Assembly: GCF_019042735.1 (NCBI RefSeq)
Contig: NZ_JAHQCR010000091.1
Span: 62,001-126,000 of the forward strand
Direction: 5' to 3'
Origin: Evansella alkalicola
GTDB lineage: Bacteria; Bacillota; Bacilli; Bacillales; Salisediminibacteriaceae
Length of the DNA stretch: 64,000 nucleotides
Positions 1 to 9,274 of the stretch are shown here, one piece after another (position 1 is the first letter of the stretch; each line of letters begins with the position of its first letter). Position numbers and translations under genes: made by a program. The notes under the pieces were generated by a model. It searched no databases. It saw only the letters and a program-made list of their open reading frames with translations, and was not told where the DNA came from.

Positions 1-812
1 GTGAAAGGGCAGTAGAACTAATAAGGGAAGCTGCGTCACATGGTGCGGAACTAATCGCCCTGCCAGAATTATGGGTTACAGGCTATGGGATTGGGACAGA
101 TTTGTTCAGCAAACTTGCGGAAAAGCAAAATGGAGAAACCATCACATTGTTTCAAAATCTAGCAAGAGAGCTTCAAGTCGTTCTTATCGTTCCTTTTCCA
201 GAAAAGGTAGAAGCTGTGGGAGAATTTGCTCTTGCTCAATCAAACGAAAACGACCTTGAGCAAAGTTTTGAAAATATCTTTATTTCTGCAACGGTGATTG
301 ATAAGGATGGTTCACTTTGTGGCGTTTATCGCAAGTCCATGCTGTGGGGGGCGGAAAAGGGAACGTTCACTCCTGGACAGAGATCCTACCCAATTTTTGA
401 CACAGCGGTTGGAAAGATTGGGGTCCTCATCTGCTATGATGTGGAATTTCCCGAGACATCGAGAGTTCTTGCTTTAAGTGGTGCAGATCTCATCGTTGTC
501 CCGTCAGTCTGGAGCTTGGAGGCAGAGCAAAGATGGGATATTCAACTGCCGGCGCGGGCGTTAGATAACTCTTTGTATGTGTTAGGGGTAAACGCCGTGG
601 GAGAAGGGACTTGTGGAAAAAGTAAATTCCTAGATTCAAAAGGGAGGATCATGCAGGAAGCATCGAGAGGCTCAGAAGAAGTCATCTATGGAACTATTGA
701 TAAGCAGCAGCTCATAAAAACACGAGAGGATATTCCTTATATGAAAGACTATCCAGCAGATTTTGCTCCTGTTAATATCGGCCATTCAGAAGACAAAATG
801 AAAGGAGCCTAA
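1..812 (+). CDS. Carbon-nitrogen hydrolase (nitrilase superfamily), 5' partial
   Basis: The reading frame is open from the window edge, so the start lies upstream; about 270 residues are visible. The nitrilase-superfamily catalytic triad is present: Glu in LPELW, Lys in VYRKSMLWG and Cys in LICYD. Such enzymes hydrolyse amides or nitriles through a Cys-thioester intermediate. The substrate cannot be told from this fragment; cytosolic omega-amidase-like or N-carbamoyl hydrolase roles are possible. A strong terminator follows the stop codon. Family assignment is secure, specificity is not. Confidence 0.88.
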   Translation, partial: ERAVELIREAASHGAELIALPELWVTGYGIGTDLFSKLAEKQNGETITLFQNLARELQVVLIVPFPEKVEAVGEFALAQSNENDLEQSFENIFISATVIDKDGSLCGVYRKSMLWGAEKGTFTPGQRSYPIFDTAVGKIGVLICYDVEFPETSRVLALSGADLIVVPSVWSLEAEQRWDIQLPARALDNSLYVLGVNAVGEGTCGKSKFLDSKGRIMQEASRGSEEVIYGTIDKQQLIKTREDIPYMKDYPADFAPVNIGHSEDKMKGA

Positions 813-856
813 AATGTTGCAAGACAATAATGACAGTAATGACAATAGTGGAAGTT

Positions 857-905
857 AAAAGGTGAACTGGTAAGAACAAAACGTTCTTGTCCGTTCACCT
901 TTTTA
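857..905 (+). terminator. Rho-independent terminator after the hydrolase gene
   Basis: Inverted repeat AAAGGTGAAC / GTTCACCTTTTTA with an inner AAGAAC/GTTCTT stem, ending in a T-run, 45 bases after the hydrolase stop. Confidence 0.8.
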
Positions 906-958
906 ATGTGTTATTTGAGCCCGGGCAGCCTTTACATATGCACGCGCTGATTTCGTAC

Positions 959-1216
959 TTAGTTTGCTTTCTTTTGAATGCAATATTGCGCTTTCGCCTT
1001 TTCGGACTTCTTCACGTATATTTTATAAATGTGATTCACCGCACCGTACCCAACACCAGCCTGTGAGGCATTTGACCTTGACACAACTCGGTATTTTATT
1101 GAGCCCGCCTTTAGTTTATCCGTAACCCGATAATAATCATCCATTTTGAAAGTAGTATACACCAAAGCTTTTTTAGTAGAAAACAAATATTCGATGAAAT
1201 CAACGATGGCTGTCAC
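959..1216 (-). CDS. Hypothetical protein, 85 aa
   Basis: Minus-strand frame starting at GTG (1216-1214) with a good Shine-Dalgarno AAGGGGGG about 7 bases upstream, which supports it as a real gene. The protein is small, basic and soluble, with many Lys and Tyr (KKALVYTTF, YKIYVKKSEKAKAQY). I recognise no family; the alternating beta-like pattern resembles small signal-transduction-type domains, but that is only an impression. It is transcribed away from the ABC importer operon, so the 1217-1562 spacer is shared by two divergent genes. Confidence 0.6.
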   Translation of the reverse strand: MTAIVDFIEYLFSTKKALVYTTFKMDDYYRVTDKLKAGSIKYRVVSRSNASQAGVGYGAVNHIYKIYVKKSEKAKAQYCIQKKAN

Positions 1217-1562
1217 AAAATCCCCCCTTCGCTAGTTAGTACTTACGAATATTATATATCTATTAAATCGAACCAACCACAAAACCGTTTGAAAAAAATG
1301 AATTTTCTGAGGAATACAAGTTGTATTAGAGAATATATATTTAAACGACTACTTTATTTCCATAACACCTAAGTCACATGAAAAAATTAGAATTGATAAA
1401 CAAATATGGGCGTTTCTGTTGCGCTAGTCATCTCAATTGTGTAGAATATTCTAATAATAAGAATATTTTTTATATTAAAATAACATTTAGAAACATTATA
1501 AAAGTTTATGTTATTTTAAGGTAAAAAATATATTTTTCAAATATTAAAAGGGGGAAATTTTA
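1217..1562. promoter_or_regulatory. Divergent AT-rich control region with two perfect palindromes
   Basis: This 346-base spacer separates the 85-aa gene from the ABC importer. It holds an 8-bp perfect inverted repeat AATATTCT/AGAATATT (1445-1467, 7-base loop) and a 10-bp perfect one AAAATAACAT/ATGTTATTTT (1477-1517). At 1301-1315 AATTTTCTGAGGAAT matches the CodY consensus AATTTTCWGAAAATT at 12 of 15 positions. CodY control of amino-acid importers is common in Bacillus, but the site lies 250 bases from the importer start, so the assignment is tentative. Confidence 0.35.
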
Positions 1563-2360
1563 GTGAAGAAATTATTTATTTTGCTTTTTGTATTAATACT
1601 TACGATCGCGCTCATTGCAGCTTGTGGTGAGTCTGAAACTGGTGGAGACGGTGATGCAAGCGGTGACGGCGGAGGAGACGATCTTCCAGAATACACTGTT
1701 GCAACAGATACAAACTATGTGCCATTTGAATTTATGAATACGGAAACCCAGGAGATGGAAGGGTTTGATATTGACCTCATTAATGAGATTGCAGACAGAG
1801 TAGGCTTTATTGTTGATCTTGAGGTAGTAGAATTTGACGGAATTCTAGCTGGTATGGAATCTGGACGCTATGACGTTGGTATCGCAGGAATGACCATTAC
1901 AGATGAAAGGGCAGAAGTCTTTGATTTCTCTGACCCATATTATGATGCTGGTCTTATATTAGCAGTGCGTGCTGATGAAGAAGAAATTCAATCTATTGAT
2001 GATGTGGATGGAAGACCAGTTGCTACACGTGCAGCTACGACAAGTGAAACATATCTTTTAGAAAACACTGATGCAGAAGTTCGTCAGTTCCCAGACATAG
2101 TAAATGCCTATCAAGATTTAGTGGCAGGACGTGTGGACGCAGTCATTTACGACGTACCTAATGTGCTTTATTACATTGAAACTGAAGCACTTGGTGAAAT
2201 GAAAACAGTTGGTGACCTTCTTACAGGTGAACAATATGGTATTGCATTCCCACAAGATTCAGAGTTAAGAGAACCAGTGAATGAGGCGCTTGCAGAAATG
2301 ATGGATGATGGTACTTATGGTGATATCTACGAAAAATGGTTTGGTCAGAGACCAGAATAA
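1563..2360 (+). CDS. Polar amino-acid ABC transporter, substrate-binding lipoprotein
   Basis: 265-aa extracytoplasmic binding protein of family 3 (GlnH/HisJ type). It starts at GTG with SD AAAGGGGG. The N-terminus is a lipoprotein signal with lipobox LIAAC (Cys about residue 21), then a Gly/Asp/Glu-rich linker. The ligand-binding fold follows, with YVPFEF, GFDIDL, AGMTIT-DERAE and FSDPYYDAG, typical of glutamine/polar amino-acid binders. It is the first gene of a three-gene importer. The strongly acidic mature protein suits an alkaline exterior. The exact amino acid is not determined. Confidence 0.9.
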   Translation: MKKLFILLFVLILTIALIAACGESETGGDGDASGDGGGDDLPEYTVATDTNYVPFEFMNTETQEMEGFDIDLINEIADRVGFIVDLEVVEFDGILAGMESGRYDVGIAGMTITDERAEVFDFSDPYYDAGLILAVRADEEEIQSIDDVDGRPVATRAATTSETYLLENTDAEVRQFPDIVNAYQDLVAGRVDAVIYDVPNVLYYIETEALGEMKTVGDLLTGEQYGIAFPQDSELREPVNEALAEMMDDGTYGDIYEKWFGQRPE

Positions 2361-2449
2361 TTTAATGTAGAATTAACTAAATCTCACAACTTAAGCGCAA
2401 CGAGTGAATAGCTTGTTGCGCTTTCGTTATCTCAGGGAGGTTACATAGG

Positions 2450-3118
2450 ATGGAAGCTTTAATGGAGTTAATTAATAGTCAGCATTGGGGAAATACCCTT
2501 CCTTTTATTAGGCGGGGGCTGGCTCTTACGTTATACATTACCTTAGTTGGTGTTTTAATAGGTTTTTTTATCGGTACCATAACAGGCATCGCCCGGCTAT
2601 CAAAAAACAAATTAATCTATGCGTTAGCAACTATTTATATTGAACTTATTCGTGGGACACCAATTTTAGTACAGGCGTTAGTCCTATATTTTTCCATATC
2701 TCAAACGTTTGGGATTAATCTTGATGCAGTAACCGCAGGTATTGTTGCTATTGCAATTAATGCAGGTGCATATATTGCCGAAATCGTTCGCGGTGGTGTG
2801 GAATCCATTGATAAAGGTCAAATGGAGGCAGGACGTTCCATTGGACTCAGCTCTACCCAAACCATGCGTTACATCATTTGGCCCCAGGCATTTAAACGAA
2901 TGATACCTCCACTTGGAAACCAATTTATTATCAGTTTAAAAGATACATCAATTTTTGCCATAATCTCAGTAGGAGAAGTTACATTCCTCATGCGACAGTA
3001 TGTTAGTTCGACGGCAGCTACATTCGAACCTTATGTCATGCTGTGTCTTGCCTATTTAATCATTACAATTCCTGCAATGCTTATTCTTAGAATGATTGAA
3101 CGGAGGTTGGATGTCTAA
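2450..3118 (+). CDS. Polar amino-acid ABC transporter, permease
   Basis: 222-aa integral membrane protein of the HisM/GlnP family with several hydrophobic segments. The EAA cytoplasmic loop that contacts the ATPase is visible (EAGRSIGLSSTQTMRYIIWPQA). SD CAGGGAGG precedes ATG 2450; a second in-frame Met lies five codons in. Its stop overlaps the ATPase start by one base (TAATG), so the two are translationally coupled. Confidence 0.92.
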   Translation: MEALMELINSQHWGNTLPFIRRGLALTLYITLVGVLIGFFIGTITGIARLSKNKLIYALATIYIELIRGTPILVQALVLYFSISQTFGINLDAVTAGIVAIAINAGAYIAEIVRGGVESIDKGQMEAGRSIGLSSTQTMRYIIWPQAFKRMIPPLGNQFIISLKDTSIFAIISVGEVTFLMRQYVSSTAATFEPYVMLCLAYLIITIPAMLILRMIERRLDV

Positions 3119-3840
3119 TGATTAAAGTTACAGATTTGCATAAATCCTTTGGTGATTTAGAAGTCCTAAAGGGAATTGACGCCGAGGTCAAAGAGAAGGA
3201 AGTCGTTTGTGTCATTGGTCCTTCAGGTTCTGGAAAAAGCACTTTTTTACGCTGCCTCAACTTGCTCGAGGAAGTTACTTCAGGGGAAGTGGTCATAGAC
3301 GGAGAAAGCCTCACGAATCCACAGATTAATATTAATAAGCTCCGTTCCCAAGTAGGGATGGTTTTCCAGCACTTTAATTTGTTTCCTCACAAAACAGTTT
3401 TAGAAAATGTGACTTTGGGCCCGCTAAAGGTCAAGGAAGTATCGAAAGACGAAGCTGATAAGTTAGGTAGAAGTCTCTTGGAAAAAGTAGGTTTATCTGA
3501 TAAAGCAGATGTATATCCTGGTGCTTTATCTGGCGGACAAAAACAGCGTGTTGCCATTGCAAGGGCACTAGCAATGAACCCAAAAGTGATGCTGTTTGAC
3601 GAGCCTACATCAGCTCTTGACCCAGAACTCGTCGGCGACGTTCTAGCTGTAATGAAGGATCTTGCCAAAGAAGGAATGACGATGGTCGTTGTAACCCATG
3701 AGATGGGATTCGCCCGCGAGATGGGAGACCGAGTTATTTTTATGGACGAGGGAGTTATTATGGAGGAAGGGGATCCAAATGACATTTTTGATAATCCTCA
3801 GAACCCAAGAACGAAAGAATTTTTAAGTAAAGTTTTATAG
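3118..3840 (+). CDS. Polar amino-acid ABC transporter, ATP-binding protein
   Basis: 240-aa GlnQ-type ATPase that powers the importer. Walker A is GPSGSGKST, followed by the Q-loop (MVFQHFNLFP), signature LSGGQKQR, Walker B VMLFDEPTSALDPE and switch His in VVTHEMGFA. It overlaps the permease stop by one base. A terminator follows directly. Glutamine specificity is plausible but not provable here. Confidence 0.93.
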   Translation: MIKVTDLHKSFGDLEVLKGIDAEVKEKEVVCVIGPSGSGKSTFLRCLNLLEEVTSGEVVIDGESLTNPQININKLRSQVGMVFQHFNLFPHKTVLENVTLGPLKVKEVSKDEADKLGRSLLEKVGLSDKADVYPGALSGGQKQRVAIARALAMNPKVMLFDEPTSALDPELVGDVLAVMKDLAKEGMTMVVVTHEMGFAREMGDRVIFMDEGVIMEEGDPNDIFDNPQNPRTKEFLSKVL

Positions 3841-3874
3841 TAAATTAGTGTTATGTTTTGTAAATAGGGTGCGC

Positions 3875-3922
3875 AAATGGCCGAGCCAGTCGAGTTTCAT
3901 TTGACTGGAAGGCCATTTTTTA
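3875..3922 (+). terminator. Terminator of the ABC importer operon
   Basis: Stem AAATGGCC / GGCCATTTTTT with an inner CCAGTC/GACTGG stem, 35 bases after the ATPase stop and ending in a T-run. Confidence 0.85.
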
Positions 3923-4031
3923 TTTAAGAATTAGTATTTGTAAGTGGCATCAATTATAGAAGGAAGAATGGACTGGCTGTACGTATCGCGTTGAGTCTTT
4001 ATTTTCTTAGAGTGGAGACTGAATCCGCAAA

Positions 4032-4117
4032 CTAGCGATAAAACGCGTCCTATTAGCTTTCGTAATGTCGTTATATGATAAAACTAACGACAAAATGGAA
4101 GAGATTGAGGCTGTAAC
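4032..4117 (+). repeat. Type-E 52-bp units leading into array A1
   Basis: CTAGCGATAA (4032) and CTAACGACAA (4084) are 52 bp apart, and the opposite arm TGTCGTTA (4066) lies exactly 52 bp before the first TGTCCGC of array A1 (4118). GACA-AAA at 4089 and 4141 is likewise 52 apart. These units are therefore in register with A1. A single related unit occurs near 19.6 kb. Confidence 0.75.
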
Positions 4118-4924
4118 TGTCCGCAGAAACAGAGTCAGCGGACAAAATGCTAGTGATTCACGTTGTAATTGTCCGCAGAAGCAGAGTCAGCGGACAAAAG
4201 TCTAATGATTGAGGCAGCAAATGTCCGCAGAAACATAGTCAGCGGACAAAATGCTAGTGATTGAGTCAGCAAATGTCCGCAGAAGCATGAGCAGCGGACA
4301 AAATGCCAGAGATTGAGTCAGCAAATGTCCGCAGAAGCATGAGCAGCGGACAAAATGCCAGAGATTGAGGCAGCAAATGTCCGCAGAAGCATGAGCAGCG
4401 GACAAAATGGAAGAGATTGAGTCAGCAAATGTCCGCAGAAACATAGTCAGCGGACAAAATGCTAGTGATTGAGTCAGCAACTGTCCGCAGAAACATAGTC
4501 AGCGGACAAAATGCCAGCGATTAAGGCAGCAACTGTCCGCAGAAACATAGTCAGCGGACAAAATGCTAGTGATTCACGTTGTAATTGTCCGCAGAAACAT
4601 AGTCAGCGGACAAAATGCTAGTGATTCACGTTGGAACTGTCCGCAGAAACAGAGTCAGCGGACAAAATGCCAGTGATTGAGGCTGTAATTGTCCGCAGAA
4701 ACAGAGTCAGCGGACAAAATGCTAGTGATTCACGTTGTAATTGTCCGCAGAAGCAGAAGCAGCGGACAAAATGCTAGTGATTGAGGCTGTAATTGTCCGC
4801 AGAAGCATGAGCAGCGGACAAAATGCCAGTGATTGAGGCTGTAATTGTCCGTAGAAGCATGAGCAGCGGACAAAATGCCAGCGATTAAGGCTGTAATTGT
4901 CCATAGCCCCACAAGCTGCGGACA
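4118..4924 (+). repeat. Hairpin array A1: 16 units of exactly 52 bp (TGTCCGC/GCGGACA)
   Basis: TGTCCGC arms start at 4118, 4170, 4222 and so on to 4898, always 52 bp apart. Each is followed 20 bp later by GCGGACA and an AAAATG run. The N17 between arms is variable around GCAGAAGCA; the N25 on the other side varies around CTAGTGATT. The last unit is degenerate (TGTCCAT). The array lies between convergent genes (ABC importer and ywjE). Open minus-strand frames inside it arise from composition and I do not call them genes. Confidence 0.95.
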
Positions 4925-5190
4925 ACCAAAATCAACCTAGTTTTTCCAGCACAGCCACAATCACAATTGTCTTTAAAATATGTCCGGTCCGTCATTCAAA
5001 TTGATGCAGTACACAGAACACCCTATTGATATATTCGGTGAATATCAACAGAAATAGCATTTTTTCCAATGAATGACGAGTTCCTTATCGCGATCGCGTG
5101 GATCACAAATGTTCCTTGCCAACGAAGAATTTTTACTTCAAGAGTTGCCCTTATCAACCTCTGACCTCTTCCTCCGATCCTCTACAATAT
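4925..5190. other. Spacer after array A1
   Basis: Contains a copy-like stretch of a dispersed motif (CTAGTTTTTCCAGCAC at 4937, then CTTTAAAA near 4972) resembling copies near 9.5, 30.7 and 49.4 kb. I see no gene or clear terminator for ywjE here. Confidence 0.4.
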
Positions 5191-6393
5191 TTAAAGAAGG
5201 GGAGACAAGGTTGTAGCAACTTTTTCCTTCGTTTTTTCAAAAAATGATCTGCTCTTAATCTGCTCTAACGTAATTTCCTCACCACGCTGGTAAAAATCTT
5301 CTTCAATCTCATCCTTCACTTGTCGAATCCATTCCTGATCAGAAATAATACAATTGATTTCATGGTTTAAATGAAAGCTGCGCTTATCGAAATTAGCTGT
5401 CCCAATATCCACAATATCATCATCAATGATAATGACCTTTGAATGATAAAACCCTTTATTAAATTGGCGGATTTCCACACCTGCTTTCAATAGTGATTCG
5501 ATGTAAGGAATGGCAGCGTCCTTAACTAATGGATGATCTGGCGTCTTCGGAATTAATACTTTTACGCGTACTCCTTTTTTTACCAAATCAAGCAATGCAT
5601 TTTGAACCTCGGAACCTGGAATGAAGTAAGGGGTCCCAATCATAACGGATTTCTTGGCTCGATGCAAAAGGGACACGATTGTTTCCTTTGCGTGTGTTCC
5701 ATTTGTAGGAACAATTTGTACTTTTAACTTCCCCTTTTCTAATAGAGGGAAGTTCTTCTCATCATGTGGAATCGTTTCGTTCGCTGATCTTTCCCAGTCA
5801 TTTAGATACTGCTTCTGTAAGTCTGCCACTGCCTCTCCTGCTAGCTTTAAATGGTAGTCGCGCCATGGCCCCATTTTTGGATCACGACCTAAATACTCAT
5901 CACCAATGTTATAGCCGCCTATATATCCAATTTTTCCATCAATGACAGTGATCTTACGATGATTACGTTCATTTAGTGTGTAGAAGAAATATGGAAAAGA
6001 AGGGGGATTTGCTTTGGAAAATTGTATTCCTGCTTCCTTTAACTTAGCTAGTGACTCTTTTGAGATTTTAGAGCCTATCCAGTCCACCATTAACCGGACA
6101 GTCACACCTTGACGTGCCTTTTCCATTAGATTCCCGAGCATTTTTTTTCCGATATTATCATCGCGAAAAATATAAAAGTACATGTGAATGTGGTCTTTAG
6201 CCTTCACAATTTCCTTAAACATATCGTCATAAAGCTTATCTCCTTGAGAAAAAAAATGGGCATCACTCTGTCTAATTGGAGCTTCTTTATATTGTTTAAT
6301 AGCTGCTTGGTGTTTCTTGTAACCTAAATAAATATCCACTGTTATCCAGGCAATGATGAGGATAAGGATTATTATAAGTGCCATCAGAAACAA
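5191..6393 (-). CDS. ywjE: Cardiolipin synthase, YwjE type (PLD superfamily)
   Basis: 400-aa membrane-anchored phospholipase-D-type enzyme that condenses phosphatidylglycerol to cardiolipin. It has one N-terminal membrane segment (about residues 2-25), then two HKD motifs: NHRKITVIDG with GYIGGYNIGDEY, and HSKVIIIDDD with GTANFDKRS. The start is TTG at 6393 with SD AGGAGGGG 6 bases upstream. Its length fits the short YwjE form (about 398 aa) rather than the two-TM 480-500 aa Cls, and its place next to fadF matches B. subtilis. Confidence 0.88.
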   Translation of the reverse strand: MFLMALIIILILIIAWITVDIYLGYKKHQAAIKQYKEAPIRQSDAHFFSQGDKLYDDMFKEIVKAKDHIHMYFYIFRDDNIGKKMLGNLMEKARQGVTVRLMVDWIGSKISKESLAKLKEAGIQFSKANPPSFPYFFYTLNERNHRKITVIDGKIGYIGGYNIGDEYLGRDPKMGPWRDYHLKLAGEAVADLQKQYLNDWERSANETIPHDEKNFPLLEKGKLKVQIVPTNGTHAKETIVSLLHRAKKSVMIGTPYFIPGSEVQNALLDLVKKGVRVKVLIPKTPDHPLVKDAAIPYIESLLKAGVEIRQFNKGFYHSKVIIIDDDIVDIGTANFDKRSFHLNHEINCIISDQEWIRQVKDEIEEDFYQRGEEITLEQIKSRSFFEKTKEKVATTLSPLL

Positions 6394-6688
6394 AGAAACC
6401 CCTCCTGAGAATATGTATTTTTTGGCTTTGATTAGTTAGCTTTTCCGAAAAAACGGTTTTTTACTACTTTTTGCATATGAAGGGTTATTCCCCTATGTTA
6501 TTGAACATAAGCTTGTTGCTTTTGAAAAAATAAGATTCCGACTTTTGTTTTTACATGTGCGAAATTAATTCATAGAGGTGGAAAAGGAGTTGATTATAGT
6601 TCTATTACTTTCAAATCTAAACTGCCCAACCCCCAATTAGACTGCATATTTTCAAACATTAGACAATATAGTATTAACAAACTTAGTA
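6394..6688. other. ywjE-fadF divergent spacer, distal part
   Basis: AT-rich spacer between the divergent ywjE and fadF genes. A 90-codon minus-strand frame (6594-6866) crosses the fadF promoter and is rejected. No other structure stands out before the FadR site. Confidence 0.4.
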
Positions 6689-6725
6689 TGAATGAATACT
6701 CATTCAGTAAAAATTGTGCTATAAT
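6689..6725 (+). promoter_or_regulatory. fadF promoter with FadR-type operator
   Basis: TGAATGAATACTCATTCA (6689-6706) has perfect 7-bp arms TGAATGA/TCATTCA around a 4-base centre and matches the B. subtilis FadR (TetR family) operator. It covers the -35 position of a -10 TATAAT at 6720-6725. FadR represses fatty-acid degradation genes, including fadF, until long-chain acyl-CoA binds. The sequence match is direct; control is inferred from the family. Confidence 0.8.
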
Positions 6726-6814
6726 GAAAACCGAATAATAATTATTTTCAGAATAAGGTGTGATTTCGGGGGCGACATGGGTAAATATATAATGCTTTAG
6801 TTCATTTTTTATCC

Positions 6815-6918
6815 AACAACCAACATCAACAGCACCAAGAGCACCAACCAACACCAGTAGCATCAACCAGCACCAATAGCATCAAAGCACCAAGAGCTTC
6901 AAGAGTCCCACTAATTAA
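6815..6918. repeat. Low-complexity CACCAA/AGCATCAA repeats in the fadF leader
   Basis: Imperfect 12-19 bp repeats of the type CACCAATAGCATCAA fill the fadF 5' leader between the promoter and the RBS. C- and A-rich and poor in G. Function unknown. Confidence 0.6.
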
Positions 6919-6960
6919 CACCTGTCAGCAAATTAAGTCTAGAAGAAAGGGGAGCTTTAC

Positions 6961-9081
6961 TTGGAACCAATTATCATTAACTGGATTTTATTTTTACTCG
7001 TAACAGGATACGCACTTTATTTATTTGCGTCATTAGTTAAGACGCGGATGGAGTACATTAAGCTAGGGAAAAAAGCAGAATTTAATCTCACTGTAAAAGA
7101 ACGGTGGGAGGCCCTTTGGACGATGGTATTCGGTCAAAAAAAGCTGATGAAGGACAAGAAAAGTGGAATTATTCATGTCATGCTTTTTTACGGATTCCTG
7201 CTCGTTCAATTTAGTGCCATTGATGTCATATGGAAGGGGCTAGCACCAGAATCACATCTGCCACTAGGTCCAATATATCCATTCTTTACTTTTTTCCAAG
7301 AAATAGTCGTACTTATGATCCTTGTAGCTGTAGTTTGGGCGTTCCACCGCCGATATGTGGAAAAGCTCGTCCGATTAAAGCGAAATTTTAAAGCAGGATT
7401 AGTTCTAATTTTTATCGGAGGATTGATGATTTCCAAGCTATTTGCAAAAGGAATGGAAATGATCTGGCTAGATAAAGGGACTACTGGATTTGAGCCGATT
7501 GCATCTGGGATTGCAACCGTTTTCAGCGGGGTTAGCGCCACTGCTGCTGGAATAGCATTTTTCGTTTTCTGGTGGATGCACTTGTTATTCCTTCTAGTAT
7601 TCCTTGTATATATTCCACAATCGAAACACGCCCACCTTATTGCAGGGCCAGCGAATGTTTGGCTCGGACCGACGCATAAGAAAGGGCAGCTGGAGTCCAT
7701 CAACTTTGAGGACGAAGATGCTGAGAAGTTTGGGAAAAATCAAATTGAAGATTTTGACCATAAACAACTACTTGATCTATACGCATGTGTGGAGTGTGGG
7801 CGCTGTACAAATATGTGTCCAGCAACTGGAACAGGGAAAATGCTGTCACCAATGGACCTCATTGTAAAAATGCGTGACCATTTAACAGAAAAAGGTGCTG
7901 CAGTAACATCAAGAAAACCGTGGTTACCATCTTTTGCATTTAACCATACAAAAGGAAACCAACTAGCCGCAGCTGCTACAGGTGCGGGGCAAGCAGGACA
8001 AGAGGCTGCTGCAACTGTTGTAGATCCATATGATGTAAGTCTTATTGGAGATGTCATTACGGAAGAAGAAATTTGGGCTTGTACAACATGCCGTAACTGT
8101 GAGGACCAATGTCCAGTAATGAACGAGCACGTAGACAAAATTATTGATATGCGTCGTTACCTTGTGCTGACAGAAGGAAAGATGGATACGGAAGCGCAGC
8201 GTACAATTAAAAATATTGAGAAGCAAGGGAACCCTTGGGGTATTAACCGTAAAGAGCGTGAAAACTGGCGTGATGGTAGGGACGATATCGAAGTTCCTAC
8301 AGTGAAGGATCTTAAGAAGCGTGGAGAAGAATTTGATTACTTGTTCTTTGTTGGATCCATGGCGTCTTATGATAACCGAAGCCAGAAGATTGCCCAGTCT
8401 TTTGCAAAAATCATGAATGAGACTGGCATTAAGTTTGCAATTCTAGGAAACAAGGAAAAGAACTCAGGTGATACGCCACGAAGAATTGGTAACGAGTTCT
8501 TATTCCAAGAGCTCGCAACTGCAAACATTCAAGAATTTGAGAAAAATGGTGTGAAGAAGATTATTACAACAGATCCTCACATCTATAACACATTTAAAAA
8601 TGAGTATCCTGACTTTGGACTAGAAGCAGAAGTCTATCACCATACAGAACTAATATTCCAATGGCTTCAGGAAGGGAAGATTAAGCCTACGAAAGAAGTA
8701 AATGAAACGATCGTATACCACGATTCATGTTACTTAGGAAGATATAACGATGTGTATGATGCACCTCGCGAAATCCTGAAGTCCATTCCTGGTGTAAAAC
8801 TAGTTGAAATGGAACGTAACCGTGAAAACGGAATGTGCTGTGGCGCTGGTGGAGGTATGATGTGGATGGAGGAGGACACGGGAACTCGCGTAAACGAAGC
8901 CCGTACAGAGCAGGCTCTTGAAGTTTCACCATCAGTAATTGGAAGTGCTTGTCCTTATTGCTTAACGATGCTAAGTGATGGAACAAAGGCGAAGGAAGTA
9001 GAAGATGATGTGAAAACGTTAGATATTGTAGAGATTTTAGAAAAATCTTTAGACATAAAAAAGGAATCTGAGGCTGTTTGA
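6961..9081 (+). CDS. fadF: Membrane iron-sulfur oxidoreductase FadF (acyl-CoA oxidation electron transfer)
   Basis: 706 aa, as in B. subtilis FadF/YwjF. Starts at TTG with SD AAAGGGGAG. About the first 215 residues are membrane-spanning (NarI-like). Next come two 4Fe-4S motifs, CVECGRCTNMCP and CTTCRNCEDQCP. The C-terminus carries heterodisulfide-reductase CCG domains (HDSCYLGRYN and NGMCCGAGGGMM). It probably passes electrons from acyl-CoA dehydrogenase and electron-transfer flavoprotein to menaquinone. In B. subtilis fadF is followed by acdA-rpoE; here a whole operon lies in between. Confidence 0.92.
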   Translation: MEPIIINWILFLLVTGYALYLFASLVKTRMEYIKLGKKAEFNLTVKERWEALWTMVFGQKKLMKDKKSGIIHVMLFYGFLLVQFSAIDVIWKGLAPESHLPLGPIYPFFTFFQEIVVLMILVAVVWAFHRRYVEKLVRLKRNFKAGLVLIFIGGLMISKLFAKGMEMIWLDKGTTGFEPIASGIATVFSGVSATAAGIAFFVFWWMHLLFLLVFLVYIPQSKHAHLIAGPANVWLGPTHKKGQLESINFEDEDAEKFGKNQIEDFDHKQLLDLYACVECGRCTNMCPATGTGKMLSPMDLIVKMRDHLTEKGAAVTSRKPWLPSFAFNHTKGNQLAAAATGAGQAGQEAAATVVDPYDVSLIGDVITEEEIWACTTCRNCEDQCPVMNEHVDKIIDMRRYLVLTEGKMDTEAQRTIKNIEKQGNPWGINRKERENWRDGRDDIEVPTVKDLKKRGEEFDYLFFVGSMASYDNRSQKIAQSFAKIMNETGIKFAILGNKEKNSGDTPRRIGNEFLFQELATANIQEFEKNGVKKIITTDPHIYNTFKNEYPDFGLEAEVYHHTELIFQWLQEGKIKPTKEVNETIVYHDSCYLGRYNDVYDAPREILKSIPGVKLVEMERNRENGMCCGAGGGMMWMEEDTGTRVNEARTEQALEVSPSVIGSACPYCLTMLSDGTKAKEVEDDVKTLDIVEILEKSLDIKKESEAV

Positions 9082-9113
9082 AGAAATAAAGTATGAAGAA
9101 CAGAAAATTCTAA

Positions 9114-9157
9114 ATATTCGGGTGTCTCGTATGAAATGCGAGGCTCCCGAATAGATA
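9114..9157. terminator. Possible weak terminator/hairpin after fadF
   Basis: ATTCGGG...CTCCCGAAT with an inner TCTCG/CGAG stem, 33 bases past the fadF stop. No T-run follows, so termination is uncertain. Confidence 0.35.
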
Positions 9158-9274
9158 TGTTATTAGATATTCTTTACAGATTTAAAGATTAGTAAATTTG
9201 TGGAACAAACTGAAGTTTACGAGGTAACTGTATCTTCTTTTAGATCAAATCATTATTCAAGAGTCCTTAATAAA

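Noticed and set aside
4118..4924. CRISPR array
   Set aside because: Segments between arms are not unique spacers but diverged copies of each other, the arms are only 7 bp, and no cas genes are nearby.
4202..4925. Open minus-strand frames of 60-92 codons across array A1 (Cys/Leu/Ser/Phe-rich)
   Set aside because: The 52-bp period is not a multiple of three, so the frames repeat every 156 bp and stay open through composition. No RBS, and they follow the array limits.
6594..6866. 90-codon minus-strand ORF upstream of fadF
   Set aside because: It spans the FadR operator, the -10 box and low-complexity leader repeats and has no RBS.
7604..8226. Several ORFs antisense or out of frame in fadF
   Set aside because: The fadF frame has full domain support and these are shadows.
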